NCBI GenBank assembly: GCA_027214345.1
Contig: JAPWHR010000005.1
Coordinates: 301,783-365,782 of the forward strand
Source of the DNA: Comamonadaceae bacterium G21597-S1
GTDB taxonomy: Bacteria; Pseudomonadota; Gammaproteobacteria; Burkholderiales; Burkholderiaceae_C
DNA: 64,000 nucleotides
Reading direction: 5' to 3'
This document shows, one piece after another, positions 38,596 through 47,765 of the stretch. The notes under the pieces were generated by a model. That model saw nothing but the letters and a program-made list of their open reading frames with translations. It did not search any database and was not told the origin of the DNA. How positions within the stretch are numbered: position 1 is the first letter of the stretch; the number at the start of each line of letters is the position of its first letter. A program made the translations under genes and the position numbers.

Positions 38596-39348
38596 TCACC
38601 ACGGAATGGCACCGCCCCGGTAATCGATAAACTGCGCTCGGCCGGTGGCTTCGAGCGCGTCGACGGCGTGCAACATGCCGCGCGCCGACGCCAGCGGATC
38701 CAGCGCGTCGTCTCCGACGAACGGCCGGCTCAGCGCCGAACGCACCGTGCCCGGCTGCAGCGCTGCCACGACGGCCAGCGGGCGCCGGCGGGCGATCTCG
38801 ATGGCGGCCGTCTGCAGCAGCATGTTGAGGGCCGCCTTCGATGCCCGGTAGCCATACCAGCCGCCCCTGCGGTTGTCTTCGATGCTGCCCACGCGGGCCG
38901 ACAACTTGGCCCAGATCACCCGTTCGCCGGTGGCCAGCAGCGGAACAAAATGTTTCATGGCCAGCGCCGGTCCGATGGCGTTGACCTGCATGGCGCGCAG
39001 CAGTGCCGGCCCATCGAGTTCGTCGAGCCGCTTTTCGGGGCCCCGGCCGTCGATCGCCAGGGCACCCGTTGCGTCCAGCACCAGGTGCAGCGCGCCCGCA
39101 GGCGCAATGGCATCGGCCGCGTGGCGCAGGCTGTCCTCGTCCTCCAGGGCGATGGAGGGCCCGGTGCTGCGCGACAGGCCGATGGCACCGGCGCAACGCG
39201 GATCGGCGCGCACGGTCTGCAGGCAGGCGCTGCCCAGGCTGCCGGTGGATCCGAGCACCAGCGCGCGATAACCCTCGCGCAGGCTGTCCATCTCGCACGC
39301 GGACGCGCTCGGTGCGGGGATCGATCCGGAGCTTGTCATCGGGCCCAT
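38596..39348 (-). CDS. Short-chain dehydrogenase/reductase family protein
   Basis: 250 residues. A glycine-rich cofactor loop LVLGSTGSLGSACL (about 22-35), an NAIGPALAMKHF segment equivalent to the NxxG/NNAG region, and the catalytic YGYRASKAALNML (Y-x3-K). PGTVRSALSRPF follows as in CsgA/YciK-like SDRs. Starts at 39348, 39339 (MTSSGS) and 39291 (MDSLREG) are all possible; the last has the most family-like length. Substrate unknown. Convergent with the LysR gene. Confidence 0.8.
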   Translation of the reverse strand: MGPMTSSGSIPAPSASACEMDSLREGYRALVLGSTGSLGSACLQTVRADPRCAGAIGLSRSTGPSIALEDEDSLRHAADAIAPAGALHLVLDATGALAIDGRGPEKRLDELDGPALLRAMQVNAIGPALAMKHFVPLLATGERVIWAKLSARVGSIEDNRRGGWYGYRASKAALNMLLQTAAIEIARRRPLAVVAALQPGTVRSALSRPFVGDDALDPLASARGMLHAVDALEATGRAQFIDYRGGAIPW

Positions 39349-39461
39349 TGTGCGCGCGTCGCGCCGCCGGCGCCGTCGGAAACCCGACGGCAGAGCGGCC
39401 CAAAAAGCGGTGCCGGCGCGATATCGGGGAGAATCGTCGTCATGAGCAGTTGTGGTTGCCG

Positions 39462-41324
39462 ATGGTTCCGCTGAGCAAGCTGGGTCGATACGACATCGTG
39501 CGCGTGCTGGGCAAGGGCGCGATGGGCACGGTCTACGAGGCGCGCGACCCCAACCTCGAGCGCCGGGTCGCAATCAAGACGATTGCGGTGCATGGTCTCT
39601 CGCCCGAGGGCGTGGCCGAATACGAAGCGCGCTTCCGTACCGAAGCACGGTCGGCTGCCCGGCTGCAGCATCCGAACATCGTCAGCGTCTACGACTCGGG
39701 TCGCGATGGCGAGACCGCCTACCTGGTGATGGAATACGTCGAAGGCCAGGACCTCAAACACCATCTGGACAACGGGGTTGCGTTCACGCTCGAGCAGACC
39801 TTGGGCATCATGCGCGACCTGCTGGCCGCGCTCGCCTATGCGCACGCGCAGAACATCGTGCATCGCGACGTGAAACCGGCCAACCTGATGATCGAGGCCG
39901 ACGGCCGGGTCAAGCTGACCGACTTCGGCGTAGCCCGTATCCAGGACGCCGCCGACGCCACGCGCACCCGTGGCACGATGGTGGGTACGCTGAAATACAT
40001 GTCGCCGGAGCAGGTCCAGGGCCAGGCGGTCGACGCGCGGGCAGACCTGTTTTCGGCCGGCATCGTGCTCTACCAGTTGCTGACCGCACGCCAGCCGTTC
40101 CGCGGCGATAACGAGTTCGCGATCATTGCGCAAATCGTCGGCGTCGAGCCGCCGCCGCCGTCCTCCTTGCAGCCGGTGCTGCCGCCGGCGATCGACGGCG
40201 TGCTCGCGCGTGCCCTGGCCAAGACGCCGCAGCAACGTTTTCCTGGCGCGCGGGCCTTTCACGAGGCGCTGGTGCAGGCCTGTGACAAAGTCCAGGATCT
40301 GTCGACGGCGCCGATGCCGCTGGACTCCGGCTCCGGTTCCGGCCCCTGGCGCAGGCGTTCCGCGTCGTCGTCGTCGGGTTCCGGCGGCTCGGTCACGGGT
40401 GGATCGGTGCCGACGGTCACGCAGGAGCTCGAACTCGTGTACTGGAAGGATGTACGCGACTCCGACGATCCGCTGGACCTGCAGGGTTTCCTGGACCGGT
40501 TCCCGGACGGCATCTACGCCGACCTGGCGCGCAGGCGCCTGCGCAAGCTCGGTGTGGTTTTCCTTGGTGAACAGACGGCGACGCGGGTCGAGCCGCGCGT
40601 CGCCGATGCCGAAGCGTCGGCCGCCGGTTCGCCGCCGCGCACCGGGGGCGATGCCACCGACCCGACGGCGGCGCAACACGACGCACGTCGCCGCCGCGCC
40701 GTACGCATACGCTCCGCGGTGGTCGCAGCAATCATGCTGGCGGCGGTCGGGCTGGTCTGGATGCAGGCCGGTAACGGCCCTGAGGATCGGTTGGTGGCCG
40801 TGGCGCCTCCGGCACCACTGGCTGCGGTGCCCGCGGAACCCGCCGATACGGCATCGGGCACGGCGTCGGCACTCACCCAGACACCACCTCCCGCGGCGCC
40901 TGTACCGACAACCGAGTCGGCGCCGAAGTCTCCCATTCCACCTACACCGCCGATCGCGGCGAAGGGTGGGGCGCCCGCAGGCCCGACGCCGGCCGCCGAG
41001 CCCGTGGCCAGTGCCAAGAGCCGGCCAGCGTCGGCTCGTGTCGCGGGCTCTCCGGATGCGAGCCCGCCGGCCCGGGCGGCGCCTCCGTCGGCCCCGACCT
41101 CCGCGGTTGCGAATGCAGCCGCGGCGGCGGCGAGCGACACGCCGCCTGCGCTGGCCTCCAGCGTTCCCGATCCGGAACAGGCCTGTTCCGGCCGCGTGTT
41201 GCTCGGTTACCAGATCTGCATGAACGAACAGTGCGCCAAGCCGATGTATGCGCGCCACGCCGTGTGCGAACAGCGGCGCGCGGCGGAACTGGCGCGCAAG
41301 CAGCAGCAGGCGACCCGCAATTGA
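39462..41324 (+). CDS. Membrane-anchored Ser/Thr protein kinase
   Basis: 620 residues. The kinase domain (1-275) is complete: glycine loop GKGAMGTV 17-24, Lys39 (VAIKT), HRD at 134-136 in VHRDVKPANLM, DFG at 154-156, and SPEQ. A Ser/Gly-rich linker and a conserved segment YWKDVRDSDDPLDLQGFLDRFPDG (about 327-350) follow, then a membrane helix at 418-436. The extracytoplasmic part is a long Pro/Ala-rich stretch ending in a cysteine motif (ACSGRVLLGYQICMNEQC). Signals sensed by the tail are unknown. No PP2C phosphatase is adjacent. Confidence 0.93.
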   Translation: MVPLSKLGRYDIVRVLGKGAMGTVYEARDPNLERRVAIKTIAVHGLSPEGVAEYEARFRTEARSAARLQHPNIVSVYDSGRDGETAYLVMEYVEGQDLKHHLDNGVAFTLEQTLGIMRDLLAALAYAHAQNIVHRDVKPANLMIEADGRVKLTDFGVARIQDAADATRTRGTMVGTLKYMSPEQVQGQAVDARADLFSAGIVLYQLLTARQPFRGDNEFAIIAQIVGVEPPPPSSLQPVLPPAIDGVLARALAKTPQQRFPGARAFHEALVQACDKVQDLSTAPMPLDSGSGSGPWRRRSASSSSGSGGSVTGGSVPTVTQELELVYWKDVRDSDDPLDLQGFLDRFPDGIYADLARRRLRKLGVVFLGEQTATRVEPRVADAEASAAGSPPRTGGDATDPTAAQHDARRRRAVRIRSAVVAAIMLAAVGLVWMQAGNGPEDRLVAVAPPAPLAAVPAEPADTASGTASALTQTPPPAAPVPTTESAPKSPIPPTPPIAAKGGAPAGPTPAAEPVASAKSRPASARVAGSPDASPPARAAPPSAPTSAVANAAAAAASDTPPALASSVPDPEQACSGRVLLGYQICMNEQCAKPMYARHAVCEQRRAAELARKQQQATRN

Positions 41325-41377
41325 GCGTGGCTTCCGGTCACGCTTGGGCGGGGGCTCGACGCTGCGCTACGGGCGGC

Positions 41378-42148
41378 TTATTGCGCGGCCCAGCCGCCGT
41401 CCATGTTCCAGGCCACGCCGCGCACGTTGTTGGCGGCCGGCGAGCAGAAGAACACCGCGAGCGCACCGAGCTCTTCCGGTGTCGTGAACTGCATCGACGG
41501 TTCCTTCTCGCCCAGCAGCAGCTTGATCGCCTCGTCGTTCGAGACGCCCTGGCTGGCCGCCTTGGCGTCGACCTGCTTTTGCACCAGTGGTGTCAGCACC
41601 CAGCCTGGACAGATGGCGTTGCAGGTGATGCCGCTGTTGGCGTTTTCCAGTGCCGTGACCTTGGTCAGGCCGACGATGCCGTGCTTGGCCGCCACATAGG
41701 CGGATTTCTCGGCCGACGCCACCAGGCCGTGCACCGACGCAATGTTGATGATGCGCCCCCAGTTCGCCGCCTGCATGGCCGGCAGGGCAAGCCGGGTCGC
41801 GTGAAACGCGCTGGACAGGTTGATCGCGATGATTGCATCCCAGCGCTCGGCGGGAAAGTTCTCGATGCGCGCAACATGCTGGATGCCGGCGTTGTTGACC
41901 AGGATGTCGATGCGGCCGAACTGTTCGGCGGCCACCCGCATCATGTCTTCGATCTCGGCCGGCTTGCTCATGTCGGCGCCGTGGTAGGCGACCTTGACGC
42001 CGTGCCGGGCGATCGCCGCCTTGGGCCCCTCGACGTCGCCGAAACCATTGAGCACGATATTGGCGCCTTGTTCTGCCAGCGCCTGCGCAATACCCAGACC
42101 GATGCCACTGGTGGACCCGGTGACCAGTGCCGTTTTTCCTTTGAGCAA
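41378..42148 (-). CDS. bdhA: 3-hydroxybutyrate dehydrogenase
   Basis: 256 residues with TTG start. SDR features: GSTSGIGLGIA, NNAGIQHVARIENFP, SVHGLVASAEKSAYVAAKHG with Ser, Tyr and Lys of the catalytic set, and NAICPGWVLTPLVQKQ, a BdhA signature. It oxidises D-3-hydroxybutyrate to acetoacetate in polyhydroxybutyrate turnover. An in-frame ATG at 42166 exists, but the strong GGAGG lies 6 bp before the TTG at 42148, so I prefer TTG. It is convergent with the kinase gene. Confidence 0.92.
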   Translation of the reverse strand: MLKGKTALVTGSTSGIGLGIAQALAEQGANIVLNGFGDVEGPKAAIARHGVKVAYHGADMSKPAEIEDMMRVAAEQFGRIDILVNNAGIQHVARIENFPAERWDAIIAINLSSAFHATRLALPAMQAANWGRIINIASVHGLVASAEKSAYVAAKHGIVGLTKVTALENANSGITCNAICPGWVLTPLVQKQVDAKAASQGVSNDEAIKLLLGEKEPSMQFTTPEELGALAVFFCSPAANNVRGVAWNMDGGWAAQ

Positions 42149-42238
42149 GATGAACCTCCAATTCATTTAGGATGTGCCTGAGGCATTATGCTGCCTTGAT
42201 CCGACCGTCCGATTCGACGACCCGACAACACCCACGCC

Positions 42239-43162
42239 ATGTCCAACACCGAACCCGAACTGCTGTTTGTCCACTGCCCCGACGCGCAGGGCGGCCATCG
42301 ACTGGCCTATTGGCAATGGGGCGATGCCGCGGCCGGCCATGTGGTGGTCTGCGCCCATGGACTGTCGCGCCAGGGTCGCGACTTCGATGCGCTGGCGCGC
42401 AGCCTGTGCGCGCGCAGCACGGATCCGATCCGCATCGTGTGCCCGGACGTGGTCGGCCGCGGCCGCAGCGACTGGCTCAAGGATCCGATGGCTTACCAGA
42501 TCCCGACCTATGCTGCCGACATGCTGGCCTTGTTGGCGCACCTGGCACCGACCCGGCTCGACTGGGTCGGCACCAGCATGGGTGGGCTGATCGGCATGGT
42601 GTTGTGTGGCCAGCCGGATCTTCCGCTGCCGGTGCCGGTGCGCCGACTGGTCCTGAACGACGTCGGTCCGAGCATCCGTTGGGAAGCCCTGGCGCGCATC
42701 GGAACCTACCTGGGCCAGACCGGCCGCTTCGCGGACCTGCAACAGGCCGCCGACGCCATGCGCACGATCTCCACCGGCTTCGGCCCCCATACGCCCGAGC
42801 AATGGCTGGACCTGTCCCGTGCCATGGTCCGACCGGTCGACGATGGCAGCGGCGCGCTGACTTTGCATTACGACCCGGCGATCGCCGTGCCGTTCCGCAC
42901 CGTGACGGCCGAATCGGCGGCCCAGGGCGAGGCCGCACTGTGGCAGCTGTACGACGCGATCCGCGCCGAGACCTTGCTTCTGCGCGGTGCCGAGTCGGAT
43001 CTGTTGTCGCATGACACCGCGCTGGCCATGACCACCCGCGGTCCGCGGGCGCGGCTGGTGGCGTTCCCCGGTGTCGGCCATGCGCCCACGCTGGTTGCAT
43101 CCGATCAGATCGACTGCGTGGCCGCATTCCTGCTCGGCGCATCGCAGGCGGAGGGCGGATGA
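42239..43162 (+). CDS. Alpha/beta hydrolase
   Basis: 307 residues. The nucleophile elbow GTSMGG (Ser near 115), oxyanion HG (VCAHGLSRQGRDF), GRGRSDWL, and a C-terminal catalytic His in PGVGHAPTL with the acid in LRGAESDLLS. The fold is typical of esterases and lipases acting on small esters. It overlaps the relA start by 4 bp and is divergent from bdhA. The position next to bdhA may hint at a role in short-chain ester or PHB metabolism, but this is a guess. Confidence 0.85.
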   Translation: MSNTEPELLFVHCPDAQGGHRLAYWQWGDAAAGHVVVCAHGLSRQGRDFDALARSLCARSTDPIRIVCPDVVGRGRSDWLKDPMAYQIPTYAADMLALLAHLAPTRLDWVGTSMGGLIGMVLCGQPDLPLPVPVRRLVLNDVGPSIRWEALARIGTYLGQTGRFADLQQAADAMRTISTGFGPHTPEQWLDLSRAMVRPVDDGSGALTLHYDPAIAVPFRTVTAESAAQGEAALWQLYDAIRAETLLLRGAESDLLSHDTALAMTTRGPRARLVAFPGVGHAPTLVASDQIDCVAAFLLGASQAEGG

Positions 43163-45381
43163 AACAAGGCGGAGCGGGCACCAAGGACGCCGCTGCGGTT
43201 TCGGTATCTCCGGCATCGGCACCGGCCGATGCGCAACTGGTCGACGTGCTGGTGCGCGCGCGGGCGTTCGCCGAACCCCTGCTCAACGGAGAGACCCTCG
43301 ACTCCGGCGAAAACACGCTCGAGCATGCCCACGGCGTTGCCGGCATCCTGCGCACGATCGGCGGCTCCGAGCTGATGCAGGCCGCGGTCTACCTGGTCTA
43401 TGCCTGCGAGCAGCTGACGCGCCCGCAGGAGGCCATCTCCAAGCGTTTCGGCGCCAACCTGGCGGCGCTGGCCATGGAGACCAACAAGCTCGTGCGGGTG
43501 CAGCGCCAGGCGCGGACGACCCGTGATGGCGACACCCTGACGGCACCGGCGCCGATGGCCCAGACCGCAGCGGCCCAGGTCGAGAACGTGCGCAAGATGC
43601 TGCTCGCGTTCTCGCGCGACCTGCGCGTGGTGATGCTGCGCCTGGCTTCGCGCCTGCAGACCTTGCGCCACTATGCCGCGACCAAGCTGGCGCCGCCGCC
43701 GGCGGTGCCGGCAGAGGCCTTGCTGGTGTTCGCGCCACTGGCCAATCGGCTCGGCATCTGGGACCTCAAGTGGGAGATCGAGGACCTGGCGTTCCGCTTC
43801 CTGGAGCCGGGCACCTACCGCGACGTGGCGCAACACCTGGACCAGACGCGCGCCCAGCGCGAGCGCGACGTGGAGCAACTGCGGACCCGGCTCGAACGCG
43901 AACTGCGTCGCGACGGCATCCATGCGAAGGTGCAGGGCCGGCCCAAGCACATCTACAGCATCGTCAAGAAGATGCGTGGCAAGTCGCTGGACTTCGAGCA
44001 TGTCTACGACATCTGCGCGTTGCGCGTCATCGTGCCGACCGTGACCGACTGCTATACCGTCCTGAGCGCCGTGCACGGCCGATTCACGCCGGTACCCGAG
44101 GAGTTCGACGACTACATCGCCAAGCCCAAGCCCAACGGCTACCGCTCCTTGCACACCGTGGTGCGCGACGACAAGGGGCAACCCATCGAGATCCAGATCC
44201 GGACCCAGGAGATGCACGACCATGCCGAACACGGCGTTGCCGCGCACTGGTTGTACAAGGAGGCGGGCGCCAAGGGGTATGCCGGCATCGCGGCGGTCGG
44301 GCAATACGACGCCAAGATTGCCGTGCTGCGCCAGTTGCTGGACTGGGAGCGCGAACTCTCCGGCGAGCAGCCGCGCGGCTTGTTCGAAGATCGCATCTAC
44401 GTGCTGACGCCGCAGGCGGCCATCGTCGAGCTGGTCGAAGGCGCCACGCCGGTCGACTTTGCCTACCACGTGCATACCGAGATGGGCCACCGCTGCCGCG
44501 GCGCGCGTGTCGATGGCGCGATGGTGCCGCTCAATACACCGCTGCGCAACGGCCAGACGGTGGAGATCGTCGTGGCCAAGGAGGGGGGGCCGTCGCGCGA
44601 CTGGCTCAATCCCGATCTGGGTTACCTGGCGGGCCAGCGCGCGCGCGGCAAGGTCCGGGCCTGGTTCAATGCGCGCGCCGTGCACGAGACCGTGGCGCGG
44701 GGCCGCGAGGCGGTCGAGAAGGTGTTGCAGCGCGAAGGCAAGACCTCGGTCAACCATGAGGAGCTGGCGCGCGAACTCGGCTTCGATGCGGCCGACGCCT
44801 TGTTCGAGGCGGTCGGCAAGGACGAGTTCTCGCTGCGCCAGATCGAGGCCTTGTACCGGCCCGGCGAATCCACGAACCAGGATGCCGACGCCCCGCTGAT
44901 CAAGGCGCCGACCCAGGAAGACCGCAAGGCCGGCGGCGGCGTGCTGGTCGTGGGGGTCGATTCGCTGATGACCCAGCTCGCGCGTTGCTGCAAGCCTGCG
45001 CCGCCCGACCCGATTCTCGGCTTCGTCACACGCGGCAAGGGCGTCAGCGTGCACCGCGCCGACTGCCCCAACGTGCGGGAGTTCCGCGCCCGCAACCCGG
45101 AGCGGGTCATCGATGTGCAATGGGGGCAGCCACGGGCCGAGAAGGCGCCGGTCTATCCGGTCGACGTGGTGGTGCAGGCCGTCGACCGCCAGGGCCTGCT
45201 GCGCGACCTGTCCGAGGTGTTCCTCAAGGAAAAGATGAACGTGATCGGTGTGCAGTCACAGACCTTGCGCGACATCGCCTGGATGACCTTCACCGTCGAG
45301 ACGTCCGACGCGATGCGCCTGCAGCAGGTGCTGGGACAACTCGTGATGCTGCCGGGTATCCGCTCGGCGCGGCGGCGCTAG
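43159..45381 (+). CDS. relA: (p)ppGpp synthetase RelA
   Basis: 740 residues. The N-terminal pseudo-HD region lacks the catalytic HD (EHAHGVAGIL.. then YLVYACEQL instead of LLHDVVED), so this is the synthetase-only RelA and not SpoT. Synthetase motifs: GRPKHIYSIVKKM, DICALRVIVPTV, EEFDDYIAKPKPNGYRSLHTVV. The TGS domain is at about 400-460. The zinc-finger domain holds LARCCKPAPPDPILGFVTRGKGVSVHRADCPN, followed by a C-terminal ACT domain. Activated by stalled ribosomes. ATGA overlap with the hydrolase gene. Confidence 0.95.
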   Translation: MKQGGAGTKDAAAVSVSPASAPADAQLVDVLVRARAFAEPLLNGETLDSGENTLEHAHGVAGILRTIGGSELMQAAVYLVYACEQLTRPQEAISKRFGANLAALAMETNKLVRVQRQARTTRDGDTLTAPAPMAQTAAAQVENVRKMLLAFSRDLRVVMLRLASRLQTLRHYAATKLAPPPAVPAEALLVFAPLANRLGIWDLKWEIEDLAFRFLEPGTYRDVAQHLDQTRAQRERDVEQLRTRLERELRRDGIHAKVQGRPKHIYSIVKKMRGKSLDFEHVYDICALRVIVPTVTDCYTVLSAVHGRFTPVPEEFDDYIAKPKPNGYRSLHTVVRDDKGQPIEIQIRTQEMHDHAEHGVAAHWLYKEAGAKGYAGIAAVGQYDAKIAVLRQLLDWERELSGEQPRGLFEDRIYVLTPQAAIVELVEGATPVDFAYHVHTEMGHRCRGARVDGAMVPLNTPLRNGQTVEIVVAKEGGPSRDWLNPDLGYLAGQRARGKVRAWFNARAVHETVARGREAVEKVLQREGKTSVNHEELARELGFDAADALFEAVGKDEFSLRQIEALYRPGESTNQDADAPLIKAPTQEDRKAGGGVLVVGVDSLMTQLARCCKPAPPDPILGFVTRGKGVSVHRADCPNVREFRARNPERVIDVQWGQPRAEKAPVYPVDVVVQAVDRQGLLRDLSEVFLKEKMNVIGVQSQTLRDIAWMTFTVETSDAMRLQQVLGQLVMLPGIRSARRR

Positions 45382-45402
45382 ACGCAACGCCGGCATCGAC
45401 CG

Positions 45403-45816
45403 TCAGCCGACGGCGGGCGGCGCTGCTGTGCCCCGTCGTGCCAGGCTGCGCCAGGCCACCACGCTGACCACGGCCCAGAAGCCGAAGCGCAGTGCAAGGG
45501 CGCCGACCGTGCGCATCTCGTACGCGCCACCCCCGAGCACGTGAAAGCCGAAGGCCGCTGCGATGGCCGCAGTCGCCAGGGCCAGCATGGCGGCCAGCAC
45601 CACGGCCCAGCGCTGCGTCCGCCACAGCCCGATGCCGGCGGCGACGTAGGCGAACCCGGCCAGGAAGTTGAACCACAGGACATACGGCACGGCATTGCCG
45701 ACTGCGGCGCGCGCCGCGGCGTCGCCAAACAACGCGCGTGCGCCGCTGGCGATCGTGAGGACGCCGAACGCCAAGCCGACGACGGCCAGGATTCTGACGG
45801 ATCGAGCGTGTTTCAT
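45403..45816 (-). CDS. Small four-helix membrane protein, unknown
   Basis: 137 residues with four probable membrane helices (about 6-26, 41-63, 71-93, 101-121) and almost no polar loops. No recognised family motif. It lies downstream of the DevBCA-like exporter genes and is transcribed in the same direction, 41 bp after the ATPase gene, so it may be an accessory component. Convergent with relA. Confidence 0.65.
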   Translation of the reverse strand: MKHARSVRILAVVGLAFGVLTIASGARALFGDAAARAAVGNAVPYVLWFNFLAGFAYVAAGIGLWRTQRWAVVLAAMLALATAAIAAAFGFHVLGGGAYEMRTVGALALRFGFWAVVSVVAWRSLARRGTAAPPAVG

Positions 45817-45857
45817 GGTGGTTTCTCCAAACAAGGGTGGGGTGGGGGTGCCAGGAT

Positions 45858-46565
45858 TCAGAGCTCCAGCCCCTGGCCGGCTTCCTCTTCGGTGCCGCCG
45901 TCGCGGATGCGGTACAGGCGCCGGAAGGTGGGAATGATCTTTTCGTCGTGGGTCACCACGATGATGGCGGTGCGGTAGTGCTGCGCCATGTCGCGCAGGA
46001 TGCGCATCACGCCCAGCGCGCGTTCGGTGTCCAGCGGCGCGGTGGGCTCGTCGGCCAGGATCACCGGGGGCTGGTTGGCCAGCGCGCGGGCGATTGCCAC
46101 GCGTTGTTGTTCGCCGCCGGAGAGTTGCGTCGGTTCGGCCTGCGCACGGTGGCCCACGCCCAGCGCTTCGAGCAGTTCGCGTGCCCGCTTGCGGGCCTTG
46201 CCGTTGGGCTGGCCGGCGAGCATTGGCAACAGCGCGACGTTGTCGGTCACATCGAGGAACGGAATCAGGAACGGAGCCTGGAAGATGAAGCCGATGCTGT
46301 CGCGTCGCAGCGCGCGCAGGTCGGACAGCTGCCAGCCGTTGTCGTAGATGGTCCGGTCGCCGAGCTGCATCCGGCCCGCCGTCGGTTCAATGACCGCGCC
46401 CAGGCATTTGAGCAGCGTGCTCTTGCCCGAGCCCGACGGGCCGATCAGGCCGACCACTTCGCCCGGCGCCACCTGCATGTTGACGTTCTTCAGCGCGTCG
46501 ACGGCCGACGCGCCTTCCCCGTAGCGTTTGCTCAGCGCGGAGATGCGGATGCCCAGTTCAGACAT
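45858..46565 (-). CDS. ABC exporter ATPase (DevA/MacB-like)
   Basis: 235 residues. Walker A GPSGSGKSTLL, signature LSGGEQQRVAIARAL, Walker B ILADEPTAPLD, and a TVILVTHD-type switch (IIVVTHDEKI). The LolD/MacB/DevA subgroup is indicated by the partner genes. It powers the permease encoded immediately upstream (9-bp gap). Confidence 0.92.
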   Translation of the reverse strand: MSELGIRISALSKRYGEGASAVDALKNVNMQVAPGEVVGLIGPSGSGKSTLLKCLGAVIEPTAGRMQLGDRTIYDNGWQLSDLRALRRDSIGFIFQAPFLIPFLDVTDNVALLPMLAGQPNGKARKRARELLEALGVGHRAQAEPTQLSGGEQQRVAIARALANQPPVILADEPTAPLDTERALGVMRILRDMAQHYRTAIIVVTHDEKIIPTFRRLYRIRDGGTEEEAGQGLEL

Positions 46566-46574
46566 GGTGCGCCC

Positions 46575-47765
46575 TCATCCGATCGCGGCCGCCGGATCGA
46601 CCCGCAACGCGACCCGGATCGCCAAGGTGCTGGCCAGCGCGCAGACCACCATCACGGCGACCAGGCCGCGCATCGCGTCGCCGGTTTCCAGCAACACGTA
46701 TTTGGGGAAGATCGGCGCCCACACGGTGGCCGAGATCTTGCCGACGACAAAACCGATCAGGCCCAGGCCCAGCGCCTGCTGCAGGATCATGCTGGCAATG
46801 GTGGTGTTGCGCGTGCCGATCAGCTTGAGCACGGCGATCTCGCGCAGCTTGCCCAGCGTCATGGTGTAGATGATGAAGGCCACGATGGCGGCGCTGACGA
46901 TGGCCAGGATGACCAGGAACATGCCGATCTGGCGCGCCGAGGTCGCGATCAGCTTGGCCACCAGGATCTCCTCCATCTGCGAGCGGCTGTAGGCCTCCAG
47001 GTGTTTCCAGCGCCGGATAGGCTCGGCCACCTGCTCCGCGTCGTGGCCGGGCTGCAATTGCACCAGCACCGCGTTGACGTTGCGGTTGGCGGACTGCGCC
47101 TGCAGCACCGCGTCGAGCAGGCCCGGCACGCCCGGGCGGTTCAGCGCCGGGTTGGCCGTGGTGCGGGCACGGTCGTTGTGGATGGCATCGTTGTCCTTGA
47201 GGAATTGCGCCTCCTGCGCGTCCTGCAGCCCGACAAAGACCATCGGGTCACCGCCGGAGGACACCATGCGTCGGGTCAGGCCGACCACCGTGTATTCGTG
47301 GCGGCGGATGTGGATGCGGTCGCCAACCCGGAATCCGGTCTTTTCATCTGCCACGGCTTCGTAGTGGTTGCGCGTGATGTGGCGCCCGGCGATCAGGTAG
47401 TCGGGTTGCCCGGGCTGACCCGGCTCCATGCCGACGACCATGGCCCGGATGTCGGTCGCATCGCGGCGCACCTGCATCGTGAAGTAGGTGACATTGGCGG
47501 CGCGGGCCACACCGGGAAGGCCCAGGATGGAGCGGTAGACGTCGTCGCGCAGGCTCGACGATTCCGCGTATGGCCCTTGCGTGTCCTTCTGCACCACCCA
47601 CAGGTCGGCGCCACTGTTCGTCAGCAGCATGCGCGCGTCGTCGACCATGCCACGATAGACGCCGGCCATGGTCAGCGTCACGCCGATCAGCAGGCCCAGT
47701 CCGAAACCGGTGAAGACGAATTTGCTCCACGCATGTACGATGTCGCGGCCGGCCAGGCTGATCAT
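46575..47765 (-). CDS. ABC exporter permease (DevC/MacB-type FtsX)
   Basis: 396 residues. An N-terminal helix (about 14-34) is followed by a large periplasmic domain and three C-terminal helices (about 290-385). The C-terminal FtsX domain has YTMTLGKLREIAVLKLIGTRN. NSGADLWVVQKDTQGPYAESSSL resembles the DevC periplasmic signature. ATGA overlap with the fusion-protein gene. Exported substrate unknown. Confidence 0.9.
   Translation of the reverse strand: MISLAGRDIVHAWSKFVFTGFGLGLLIGVTLTMAGVYRGMVDDARMLLTNSGADLWVVQKDTQGPYAESSSLRDDVYRSILGLPGVARAANVTYFTMQVRRDATDIRAMVVGMEPGQPGQPDYLIAGRHITRNHYEAVADEKTGFRVGDRIHIRRHEYTVVGLTRRMVSSGGDPMVFVGLQDAQEAQFLKDNDAIHNDRARTTANPALNRPGVPGLLDAVLQAQSANRNVNAVLVQLQPGHDAEQVAEPIRRWKHLEAYSRSQMEEILVAKLIATSARQIGMFLVILAIVSAAIVAFIIYTMTLGKLREIAVLKLIGTRNTTIASMILQQALGLGLIGFVVGKISATVWAPIFPKYVLLETGDAMRGLVAVMVVCALASTLAIRVALRVDPAAAIG

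Noticed and set aside
41325-41377. Another copy of the junction repeat between the kinase and bdhA genes
   Set aside because: It shares short GC-rich words (CTTGGG, GCTGCGCTACG), but they are in a different order and the genes are convergent.
43159-45381. Bifunctional SpoT
   Set aside because: The hydrolase HD motif is missing, so synthetase-only RelA is the better call.
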